A program made the translations under genes and the position numbers. From NCBI GenBank assembly GCA_041648305.1, contig JBAZPI010000010.1, forward strand, positions 1 through 24,831: a DNA stretch of 24,831 nt, in the 5' to 3' direction. Below are positions 1 through 6,900 of this stretch, piece after piece (the first letter of the stretch is position 1; every line of letters starts with the position of its first letter). The notes under the pieces are model-generated. The model was not told where the DNA came from, did not search any database, and saw nothing but the letters and a program-made list of their open reading frames with translations. Origin of the DNA: JABILX01 sp041648305. Its GTDB lineage: Bacteria; Patescibacteriota; Gracilibacteria; UBA1369; LOWO2-01-FULL-3.

Positions 1-130
1 TTCTGAACACGGCGACTTTTGGTATCTCGAAAATCAAATTCGCACCCGGGAAAAACACCAGAGGCACGCTCAACAACGCCAGGTTGATACTCCAAAATGT
101 CAGTTTCTTGCTAATGCCAGACAGCTCCAT
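1..130 (-). CDS. N-terminal fragment of a membrane protein, O-antigen-ligase-like
   Basis: Only the first 43 codons are inside the window; the gene continues past the left edge. The peptide begins MELSGISKK and has one hydrophobic stretch at about residues 12-32, ending in FFPGANLIFEIPK. A first transmembrane helix followed by a Phe-Glu-x-Pro-Lys segment is typical of the start of O-antigen ligase/polymerase-type multi-spanning proteins, which act on surface polysaccharide in the inner membrane. A TATAAT box on the minus strand at 171-176 fits as its -10 element, giving a leader of about 34 nt without a ribosome binding site. The family call rests on a short peptide and is tentative. Confidence 0.5.
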   Translation of the reverse strand, partial: MELSGISKKLTFWSINLALLSVPLVFFPGANLIFEIPKVAVFR

Positions 131-170
131 AATTAGCAGCTTAACCCCAACCAAGCGCGATTCAAGCGAG

Positions 171-216
171 ATTATAAAAAACTACTATTGACAAATCCTC
201 GGAATTTACGTAAGGT
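171..216. promoter_or_regulatory. Divergent promoter pair
   Basis: On the plus strand TTGACA (188-193) is followed after 17 bases by TAAGGT (211-216), a strong -35 with a weak -10. On the minus strand TATAAT occupies 176-171. The two promoters point away from each other with overlapping -35 regions and would compete for polymerase. The plus one would serve the small gene at 257 and the minus one the membrane protein at 130. Confidence 0.5.
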
Positions 217-256
217 GTGCGCGCAATCTAATCAAAAACACTTTAACCAAAAAAAT

Positions 257-553
257 ATGGAAGGAACACCAGGAGCAAGACCAACAATAGAAGATGCGGA
301 AGCAAGAGGGCTTAATAAAGAAGAATTAAGCGTAGGCTTAATGGTGGGGCACATAGAACCCGCAAACACAGATACGGTACTCGAATTCGGAGTAAACACT
401 GCTAATCAAATTCTAGCAGCAGATCTCAGGAAAAGGGAAGCAGCCGCATTCGTGGCCGTAAGAAAACTTTCTGGGCAGACACAGCGCAAGGCTAGGTTAA
501 TAGCTGCCTTAAAAGCGGCTGACTCTCCGGAGGAGGCGGAGGAGGAAAAATAA
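257..553 (+). CDS. Hypothetical 98-residue protein
   Basis: I do not recognise this protein. It is small, soluble and predicted to be mostly helical, with an acidic tail (SPEEAEEEK) and a basic middle segment (RKLSGQTQRKARL). The reading frame could open at a TTG at 188, but that TTG is the first half of a TTGACA -35 box, so the ATG at 257 is the better start. No Shine-Dalgarno sequence precedes it. Its last 62 bases overlap the 3' end of pdxT on the other strand. It may be a real lineage-specific gene or a chance frame; the upstream promoter favours the former. Confidence 0.45.
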   Translation: MEGTPGARPTIEDAEARGLNKEELSVGLMVGHIEPANTDTVLEFGVNTANQILAADLRKREAAAFVAVRKLSGQTQRKARLIAALKAADSPEEAEEEK

Positions 554-1154
554 ACCATCCGTAAACGCTCAAATCCTCATTCATCTCCGGATGGAAAGTG
601 GCTACCGCCACGTTGTTTTCAACTACCAAAACAGGCCTGTCTTTGTATTTGGCTAAAACTTTGCACCCTTTCCCCACTCTCGAAATAATCGGCGCTCTTA
701 TAAAAACCGCGGGCACGCTCACGTGCCTTCCGTTCAGCACAGCTTCGATTCGAGTTTCAAAACTATCCAGCTGCCTGCCGTACGCGTTTCGATCAACATC
801 TATATCGATAAGTCCGAGAGGCTTAACTCGTTCGTCTCCCGTCTTGCGCGCCAACAAAATCGCTCCCGCGCACGTCCCCAAAATCTTCCCGCCGCGCTTA
901 GCCAACGCAACGATCTCTCGATCAAGCCCATATAGCCGAATCAACTTTGAAATTGTCGTACTTTCCCCTCCGGGAATAATTAGCCCATCTAAGCCGCCAA
1001 AATCTTCCGCCTTCTTTACCAAAACAGGCTCGATCTTCCGCCCGCTTCCGCCAGCCACCTTGCCTCGAGCCACTTTGCCACGGGCTGCCAGCCTTTTCAA
1101 AGCCTCAAGATGCTCTTCAACGCTCCCCTGAATGTCCAAAACGCCTATTTTCAT
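492..1154 (-). CDS. pdxT: Pyridoxal 5'-phosphate synthase glutaminase subunit PdxT
   Basis: PdxT hydrolyses glutamine and passes ammonia to PdxS for vitamin B6 synthesis. The 220-residue protein starts MKIGVLDIQG. It shows the class I amidotransferase features: the PGGEST oxyanion region at about residues 61-66, the nucleophile Cys95 in GTCAGA, and His188-Glu190 in FHPE. The family-typical DRNAYGRQ and FIRAP segments are also present. The ATG at 1154 is chosen because MKIGVLDIQG is the conserved amino terminus. Two oddities: a basic insertion with a duplicated ARGKV unit at residues 24-34, encoded by a 15-base imperfect tandem repeat, and a proline-rich C-terminal tail (PPPPPPES) antisense to the neighbouring small gene. 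The usual length is about 190-200 residues. pdxS lies upstream on the same strand but is separated from it by an inverted two-gene module. Confidence 0.96.
   Translation of the reverse strand: MKIGVLDIQGSVEEHLEALKRLAARGKVARGKVAGGSGRKIEPVLVKKAEDFGGLDGLIIPGGESTTISKLIRLYGLDREIVALAKRGGKILGTCAGAILLARKTGDERVKPLGLIDIDVDRNAYGRQLDSFETRIEAVLNGRHVSVPAVFIRAPIISRVGKGCKVLAKYKDRPVLVVENNVAVATFHPEMNEDLSVYGWFIFPPPPPPESQPLLRQLLT
1053..1082. repeat. 15-base imperfect tandem repeat inside pdxT
   Basis: AGCCACCTTGCCTCG (1053-1067) is followed directly by AGCCACTTTGCCACG (1068-1082), differing at two positions. On the coding (minus) strand this encodes the duplicated Ala-Arg-Gly-Lys-Val unit of the PdxT loop insertion. 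It keeps the reading frame because the unit is five codons long. Confidence 0.85.
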
Positions 1155-1274
1155 AACGCAAAAAGAAATACACCAACCAATAGTAAACTGCAACTTATAA
1201 GATCGTGCAAATCCCTAGTTAAGGTCGGCCCATACACAACCTCGAGCCCTTTTGTTTTTTAATCTTTTTTGGTG

Positions 1275-1283
1275 TGCTACAAT
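1275..1283 (+). promoter_or_regulatory. Extended -10 promoter of a leaderless nucleotidyltransferase mRNA
   Basis: TGCTACAAT is an extended -10 element (TG, one base, TACAAT) with T-rich sequence but no clear -35 upstream. The last base of the -10 is seven bases before the A of the ATG at 1290, so transcription should start on the start codon itself. Confidence 0.6.
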
Positions 1284-1289
1284 CTTGGT

Positions 1290-1748
1290 ATGAACGGATT
1301 TGTTAAAATTTTTAGGTGTTTTAATGTGGCAAAGGTTAGGTATCTTGTGGTTGGAGGGGTTGCTGTGAATTTGCACGGTTACCCGCGATTTACCGGAGAT
1401 TTGGATATACTACTTTTTCTTGATGAGGAAAATTTGAAAAAAGTTGATAACGTAATGAGGAAGCTCAGCTATTCCGAAAGACTCCCCGTTTCTATAATGG
1501 ATCTTAAGGATAAGAATTTAAAAGCCTTCACTTTTAATCCGCCTTATGGAAGTTTGTTGCAGGTGGATATCGTGATAGAGGCATCTTTGAAATTTGATAA
1601 GTTTTTTAAAAAAAGGCTTGTTAAGGTGTTTGACGGTGTTAGAATACCTGTCGTTTCTATTGAAGATTTAATTGAGATGAAGAAAAAAACGGGGAGGTCA
1701 AAAGATAAAATAGATTTGTCAGTTCTTAAAATATTAAAGCAGTTATGA
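1290..1748 (+). CDS. Nucleotidyltransferase of the DNA polymerase beta superfamily
   Basis: The 152-residue protein has the minimal nucleotidyltransferase signature: Gly22-Gly23 in VVGGVAV, Asp37 and Asp39 in GDLDIL, and a third acidic residue at Asp93 in LLQVDIV. It ends with the VSIEDLIEMKK segment and a basic GRSKDKIDL tail typical of stand-alone DUF6036/AbiEii-like transferases. Such enzymes transfer nucleotides to RNA, protein or small molecules; the substrate here is unknown. An in-frame TTG at 1269 would lengthen the protein, but the -10 box lies in between, so the ATG at 1290 is the start. The stop codon overlaps the start of a 49-codon gene by four bases. The pair sits inverted between pdxS and pdxT and looks like an inserted module, possibly toxin-antitoxin-like. 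Confidence 0.85.
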   Translation: MNGFVKIFRCFNVAKVRYLVVGGVAVNLHGYPRFTGDLDILLFLDEENLKKVDNVMRKLSYSERLPVSIMDLKDKNLKAFTFNPPYGSLLQVDIVIEASLKFDKFFKKRLVKVFDGVRIPVVSIEDLIEMKKKTGRSKDKIDLSVLKILKQL

Positions 1749-1894
1749 AAAAATGCGTTGTAAGAAAATCGCGCGGTGAGTTAGATATCGAAACGTTAAA
1801 ATTTTGGAAAAAAACGAGTACTAAAGCTAGGTTGAATTGGCTTGATTCTGCTTTGAAGTTTGGGAAAAGTTTTGAAATAAAAAATACGCATTGA
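1745..1894 (+). CDS. 49-residue partner of the nucleotidyltransferase
   Basis: This short frame begins in an ATGA overlap with the nucleotidyltransferase stop, implying translational coupling. The product starts MKKCVVRKSRGELD and contains TKARLNWLDSALKFGKSF, a helical motif reminiscent of small proteins encoded next to stand-alone nucleotidyltransferases. It has no membrane segment. It could bind or neutralise the transferase as an antitoxin-like partner or simply be an accessory subunit. The coupling, the complete frame and the plausible helix make it a likely real gene even though it is very short. Its stop is 31 bases from the convergent pdxS stop. Confidence 0.65.
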   Translation: MKKCVVRKSRGELDIETLKFWKKTSTKARLNWLDSALKFGKSFEIKNTH

Positions 1895-1925
1895 TTATGC
1901 GGTTCATCCGGACTTGCAACACCCC

Positions 1926-2810
1926 CTACCACCCCCTCTCCGCATATTTATGTTCCAGCCCTTCTATCTCCTGTCCCGGCATAGCGTCGCCAAGCCCTTC
2001 CGAAACCCGCGCCAACACCTTAGGATCATCGTAGTGTAAAACCGCCTCGACGATCGCACGCGCTCTACGCGAAGGATCAGAAGATTTGAAAATCCCGCTT
2101 CCCACGAAAACACCGTCGCATCCAAGTTGCATCATCATTGCCGCATCAGCAGGCGTCGCAATCCCACCCGCCGCGAAATTCACAACTGGCAGGCGCTTTA
2201 GCGCCCTCACCTTACGAACCAACTCAATAGACACGCGCTCGCTCAAAGCCCACTTCTTCATCGCCGCTTCGTTCATGCCGGCCAACGCCGCAATCTCCTG
2301 CTTAAGCATTTTCATGTGTCTCACGGCTTCGATCACATTCCCGGTTCCGGCCTCGCCCTTCGTGCGAATCATCGCCGCTCCCTCGTCGATACGACGCAGA
2401 GCCTCGCCCAAATTACGCGCCCCACAAACAAACGGCACTTTAAAACCTTTTTTCACAACATGTGCGAACGGATCCGCCGGCGTCAAAACTTCACTCTCGT
2501 CAATATAGTCAACCCCAAGCGCTTCAAGAATCTGTGCCTCAACAAAATGCCCAATCCTGCATTTTGCCATCACGGGAATCGAAACCGCCGCCATAATCTC
2601 GCGCACCATCTTAGGATCGCTCATTCTCGCCACCCCCCCGTCCGCGCGGATATCCGCAGGCACACGCTCAAGCGCCATTACAGCGACAGCGCCAGCCTCT
2701 TCGGCAATCCTCGCCTGCTGCGCGTTCACGACATCCATAATAACGCCGCCTTTCAGCATCTGCGCGAGCCCCTTCTTCAGGCGAGGAGTATTTTTTTGTA
2801 CTTTCGTCAT
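1926..2810 (-). CDS. pdxS: Pyridoxal 5'-phosphate synthase subunit PdxS
   Basis: PdxS is the (beta/alpha)8 synthase that condenses ribose 5-phosphate, glyceraldehyde 3-phosphate and ammonia from PdxT into pyridoxal 5'-phosphate in the cytoplasm. All 294 residues are present, the normal length. The key residues are Asp26 (GVIMDVV), the Schiff-base lysine Lys83 (VMAKCRIGH) and the second lysine Lys151 (IRTKGEAGTG). The phosphate-binding FAAGGIATPADA and FVGSGIF segments are intact. Unlike pdxT and carB, it has no loop insertions. A promoter with its -10 six bases before the ATG suggests a leaderless mRNA. pdxT is 0.8 kb downstream on the same strand, beyond an inverted two-gene insertion. Confidence 0.98.
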   Translation of the reverse strand: MTKVQKNTPRLKKGLAQMLKGGVIMDVVNAQQARIAEEAGAVAVMALERVPADIRADGGVARMSDPKMVREIMAAVSIPVMAKCRIGHFVEAQILEALGVDYIDESEVLTPADPFAHVVKKGFKVPFVCGARNLGEALRRIDEGAAMIRTKGEAGTGNVIEAVRHMKMLKQEIAALAGMNEAAMKKWALSERVSIELVRKVRALKRLPVVNFAAGGIATPADAAMMMQLGCDGVFVGSGIFKSSDPSRRARAIVEAVLHYDDPKVLARVSEGLGDAMPGQEIEGLEHKYAERGW

Positions 2811-2815
2811 AATTG

Positions 2816-2844
2816 ATAATAAAAGCCGCCCAATCCTACCTCAA
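2816..2844 (-). promoter_or_regulatory. pdxS promoter (leaderless)
   Basis: Read on the minus strand, TTGAGG (2844-2839), a 17-base spacer and TATTAT (2821-2816) form a good housekeeping promoter. The last base of the -10 is six bases from the A of the pdxS ATG, so the transcript should begin at or next to the start codon. Confidence 0.65.
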
Positions 2845-2918
2845 GAATTTGTCTCTGTAAACCCCATCCCGTGGGGGATCCTCTCGCTCCGTCTTCAATT
2901 CCGACCCAAAAAATCAAA

Positions 2919-2947
2919 TTGACATTTAAATGTACATTTGATAAAAT
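2919..2947 (+). promoter_or_regulatory. Promoter of the toxin-antitoxin operon
   Basis: TTGACA (2919-2924), a 17-base spacer and TAAAAT (2942-2947) form a near-consensus promoter. The start should be near 2954, giving an 18-base leader without a Shine-Dalgarno sequence. The spacer is filled by an inverted-repeat operator. Confidence 0.8.
2922..2939. promoter_or_regulatory. Putative autoregulatory operator, overlapping palindromes
   Basis: ACATTTAAATGTACATTT holds two perfect 12-base palindromes that share a half-site: ACATTTAAATGT (2922-2933) and AAATGTACATTT (2928-2939). Three alternating six-base half-sites thus cover the end of the -35 box and most of the spacer. This position fits repression by the Phd-like antitoxin or by the antitoxin-toxin complex, as known for type II systems. 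Confidence 0.65.
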
Positions 2948-2971
2948 GGAGACGAACAATAACCCACGTCT

Positions 2972-3292
2972 ATGCAATACGATTCATCGCAACAGGTCTC
3001 CGCCACCTATTTGCGCAATAATACCAGTGAAGTTATTGATGAGGCTATCAAAGAAAGAATTCGCGTAATTGTACGCAGGTCAACGCCTGTGGTTATTATG
3101 TTATCGGTGCAAGAGTATGAAAATTTAAAAAACCCACCCGCCAAACCAAAAAAACACAAAAAATTCAACTTGGAAGAAATTCGGAAGAATAACACTTTCT
3201 ACAAATACACTGGTTGCGCGAAAAACGACCCGAAGTTCAAAGGTTTAACGGCTGTACAAGCCTGTAAAAAATGGACAGACTATGTTGATTGA
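2972..3292 (+). CDS. Phd/YefM-family antitoxin
   Basis: The first about 50 residues match the Phd/YefM fold: VSATYLRNN, then SEVIDEAIKERIRVIVRRSTPVVIM, then LSVQEYENL. This domain binds DNA and represses its own operon. The remaining half (about residues 55-106) is basic and then aromatic, ending KKWTDYVD; such tails wrap around the toxin and neutralise it. The gene overlaps the start of the PIN toxin by 11 bases, the usual antitoxin-first order. The protein is 106 residues, slightly long for the family. The start ATG at 2972 lies 25 bases after the -10 box. The palindromic operator in its promoter supports autoregulation. Confidence 0.87.
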   Translation: MQYDSSQQVSATYLRNNTSEVIDEAIKERIRVIVRRSTPVVIMLSVQEYENLKNPPAKPKKHKKFNLEEIRKNNTFYKYTGCAKNDPKFKGLTAVQACKKWTDYVD

Positions 3293-3698
3293 CGCGAATA
3301 TATTCATGGAAATAGCACTTGGACAAAAACAAACACGAATTTGTGAAGATTTGATATATGCGATTAAGACGGACGCGATCCCGGAGGATGTTTTTGTCAC
3401 TCAATTTTCACTGAACGCAATGGAAGCAATGCTTTCAGAAAAATATCAGGACTTTATAAGGGATTTGCTACTTCTAATTTATCAAAGAAAAATCAAAATA
3501 GCCCAAAATGAAATAGAAGACGACCTCTCAGTTCTAACAATAAAAACAGACCTAAATCTAGACTTCGACGACGCTCTCCAATTTCTCGCCGCCAGCCGTC
3601 TCGGCACCTACCTCGTCACATACGACGAAGACTTCGCCAAAACTTCTCTTCAAACCAAAACTCCGGAAAAAGTTTTGAAAGAGCTGGCCGCCGCTTAA
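3282..3698 (+). CDS. PIN-domain (VapC-like) toxin ribonuclease
   Basis: The 138-residue protein carries the acidic PIN residues: Asp4 in MLIDANIF, Glu48 in LNAMEAML, Asp96/Asp97 in LDFDDALQF, and Asp115/Asp117 in LVTYDEDF. These coordinate magnesium for cleavage of RNA, commonly tRNA or rRNA in the VapC family. The ordering behind a Phd-like antitoxin with an 11-base overlap marks a type II toxin-antitoxin pair. A stability or stress role follows from the family; the target RNA cannot be told from sequence. The active site looks intact, so the toxin is probably functional. Confidence 0.88.
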   Translation: MLIDANIFMEIALGQKQTRICEDLIYAIKTDAIPEDVFVTQFSLNAMEAMLSEKYQDFIRDLLLLIYQRKIKIAQNEIEDDLSVLTIKTDLNLDFDDALQFLAASRLGTYLVTYDEDFAKTSLQTKTPEKVLKELAAA

Positions 3699-3875
3699 GG
3701 CCGTCCCCGTCGCCCGTCTCCCCTGCGCCAGCAGAACTTGCCGCCTAACCCAGTCATCCCCATCATTTTTTTAGGAGAGGAGAAAAGATGAGAAAATGTC
3801 CAGCCTGGCAACTGCATTTTCGAAGACTTTCTCCTTTTTTTAGGAGAGGAGAAAATTTTAAAATGCTTAGTTAAA

Positions 3876-3901
3876 TTTTCCATCCTCATGAGGATGGAAA
3901 A
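3876..3901. repeat. 26-base perfect palindrome
   Basis: TTTTCCATCCTCA is followed immediately by its exact reverse complement TGAGGATGGAAAA, with no loop spacer. As RNA it would form a hairpin on either strand, flanked by U-rich sequence. It lies inside the longer inverted repeat of the cluster. Confidence 0.9.
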
Positions 3902-3905
3902 CTGA

Positions 3906-3927
3906 GTAGCAGATCATGATCTGCTAC
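3906..3927. repeat. 22-base perfect palindrome
   Basis: GTAGCAGATCA (3906-3916) is followed directly by TGATCTGCTAC (3917-3927). It sits four bases after the first palindrome, so the cluster could extrude two adjacent hairpins. Confidence 0.9.
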
Positions 3928-3966
3928 GAAGCCTTTTAACTGCATTTTTAAAATTTCGCTCCTCTC

Positions 3967-6900
3967 CTAAAAATAACTTCCCCACTCCCTCACCTTCAAA
4001 TCATCTTCCCCATATCTCTTCAATGCCTCCGCGATAATCCCCGCAACTTGCACATTCGTGATCAAAGGAATATTGAGATCAACCGACTTTCTGCGGATTA
4101 AATACCCATCCGTCACAGTCGAACGCGAGTAATGTTTTGGAATATTGATAATCAAATCGAACTTCTTTGCAGCCAGAGCCCCGAGCAAATTCGGCTCCTT
4201 GCCGGTCGAAATTTTATGAAGTTTTTTCACTTCAATATCATGCTGCTTAAACAAATCCGCCGTCCCTTCGGTCGCGTAAATTACAAACTCCATCTCGGCA
4301 AACTTCTTTGCGACAGGAACCAAGTCAGCCTTATCCCCAAGCCCTCCAACGCTGAACAAAATCCCCCGTCGCTGCAAACCGCCAGCCGCACCCAGTCCCC
4401 CGGCCACACTCGGCCCGCCAGCTGCCGCCAACCTCCCCCTGCCAAGACCACCAACCCGCCTTATCGCCTGCGGCAAATCAAACCCGACCGAAATCATTGA
4501 CTTCAAAAACGCCTCATACAAATCGTCTCCGAAACACGCGACTTCACCGGTCGACGCCATCTCAACTCCAAGCACCGGATCCGCCCCTTTCAAACGCGGG
4601 AACGAAAACTGCGGCGCCTTCACACCAACATGATCCAAATCCAAAGTTTTATAATCCTTGTATTCTAAGCTAGCCCGACGCTTAGCGCTTAAACGCAAAA
4701 CCATCTTCCCGCTACACGAACATGAACCTTTTTTTATCATCGCGCTCGTCGCAATCTCAATAAAATTATACCCGGTCACTTTCGAACTAAATGGAAAACT
4801 TCGCGACGACCTCAAATTGCACTCAATCACCATCACGCGATTGCTTTTCGCCAAAAATTGAATATTAAACGGCCCGCTTATACGCAATTCGCGCGCAATT
4901 TGTTTCGCAATAACTTTAATTCGCCTTATTGTCTCTATATATAATTTTTGCGGCGGCAAAACAATCGTCGCATCTCCGCTGTGCACGCCCGCATTTTCAA
5001 TATGTTCAGCAATGGCGTAAATCACCAACTTTCCATCCGAAGCAACCGCATCAATTTCAATTTCCTTTGCTCCGAGTTCAAACTTCGACACAACAACAGG
5101 AGCTTCTTTAGAAATTTTTGCTGCCTTCCCAAGAAATATTTCCAAATCCTCGCGTGAATAAGCGACGCTCATCGCAGCCCCGCTCAAAACATACGACGGC
5201 CTCACCAAAACCGGATAACCAACCTCATCCACGAACCCAATAATATCCTCCATTGAAGAAAGTTCTTGCCATTGCGGCTGATCAACGCCCAGCTTATCCA
5301 ACATCGCGGAAAATTTATGTCGATCTTCAGCCCGATCAATATCGGACGGGTCTGTCCCCAAAATTCTCACTCCGAACTTATACAACTTCAACGCCAAATT
5401 GTTCGGCACCTGCCCGCCGGTCGACACAATCACACCGGCTATGGCTCTACCGGCGACCCCAGCCTCCCCGAAGCGCCCACCATTCTCAAGTTCGTAAATA
5501 TCCAACACCCTTTCGAGCGAAAGCTCATCAAAATATAATTTGTCACAAAGATCATAATCGGTCGAAACCGTCTCAGGATTGTAATTTATCATAATCGTTT
5601 CAAATCCTTCCTTCGCACAAGTCTGCAACGCATTAACACAACACCAATCAAACTCCACCGAAGACCCGATGCAGTACGCGCCTCCCCCAAGCACGATCAT
5701 TTTCGAGCCGGCCTTCCCGCGCCCACCGCGCCCGCTGGCACCGCCAAACTCAACATCATGCTTGTCGCCGTGATATGTAAGATACAAATAATTGGTTTTA
5801 GCCGGATATTCCGCCGCAAGCGTATCGATCTGCTTAACATACGGGACAATCCCCATTTTTTGCCTGCTTCGACGCACGGCCAGCTCTTCGTGGCCGGTTA
5901 AATAACCAATTTGCTTATCGGAAAATCCGTGCCTTTTCACCTCGAGCATCAGCTCCGCGCCTAAGCCGCCAAGCCCGCTTCCGCCCGAAGCCCCCGCCTT
6001 CTTCACCTTCGCCTCCATCTTCACAATATTCTTAATTTTCTCCAAAAACCACTTATCAATCCCCGACAACTTAGCAATTTCCTCAACCGAAATTCCTTCC
6101 TTCAGCGCCTGCGCAATCACAAGAATTCTCTTCGGCGTCGGATGCACAATGTCCTGCTCAATCTCTGAGCTCAAAATTTTCACGTCCTCATTCGCGACTA
6201 ATCCATGAAGCCCAACTTGCAGCATCCTCAAGCCCTTTTGCAGAACTTCCTCAAAACTGCGCCCTAAAGCCATGATCTCACCAACCGACTTCATCTCGCT
6301 CGTAATTTCTTTGGAAACCATGCGAAATTTATTCAAATCCCATCTCGGAATTTTCAAAGCGATATAATCCAACGCCGGTTCAAAGAACGCAGTTGTAGTT
6401 TTCGTCACAGCATTCTTCAGCTCCGGCAAACTATAGCCCAAGGCCAATTTCGCGGCGACATGCGCCAAAGGATACCCCGTCGCCTTCGACGCCAGCGCGC
6501 TTGAGCGCGACAATCGCGCGTTAACTTCAATTACACAATAATCATCACTCAAAGGATTCAGCGCATATTGAATATTACACTCGCCCACGATCCCGAGATG
6601 CCTGATCACGCGGATCGCAATCTCACGCAGCTTATGATATTCGTGGTTATTCAATGTCTGTGACGGCGCGACCACAATACTTTCCCCGGTATGAATCCCC
6701 AACGGATCAAAATTTTCCATGTTGCAAACCGTCACGCAATTGTCGCAACAGTCGCGCACCACTTCGTATTCGACTTCTTTCCACCCCTTCAAATTTTCCT
6801 CAACCAAAACTTGCGGGCTATACGCAAGAGCGGTGTCCAATAACTCGCCCAATTCGCGGTCATTCGCTGCAAACCCGCTCCCCTTCCCCCCAAGCGCAAA

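Larger units (their letters stand above)
3766..3973. repeat. Structured repeat cluster between toxin and carB
   Basis: A 21-base sequence, seven T followed by AGGAGAGGAGAAAA, occurs identically at 3766-3786 and 3835-3855. Its core returns inverted at 3959-3973, over the carB stop codon. Copies two and three extend into a long imperfect inverted repeat (3837-3866 against 3942-3973) whose inner ends both read GC-A-TTTT-type sequence. Between them lie two perfect palindromes (listed separately). AACTGCATTTT is also repeated (3810-3820 and 3938-3948). The layout resembles a REP/BIME or MITE-like element and may act as a bidirectional terminator for the convergent genes. A 28-codon frame from 3788 and the 64-codon minus-strand frame here are probably not genes. 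Confidence 0.7.

Noticed and set aside
188..256. TTG start extending the 98-residue gene by 23 codons
   Set aside because: The TTG is part of a TTGACA -35 box followed by a possible -10, so this stretch is promoter, not coding.
598..1131. 177-codon plus-strand frame
   Set aside because: Exact antisense of pdxT, which carries intact catalytic motifs; the plus-strand translation shows no domain.
3695..3889. 64-codon minus-strand frame and a 28-codon plus-strand frame from 3788
   Set aside because: Both are translations of the repeat cluster (FSSPKK twice in the first); the Shine-Dalgarno-like AGGAGAGGAG is part of the repeat rather than a ribosome site.
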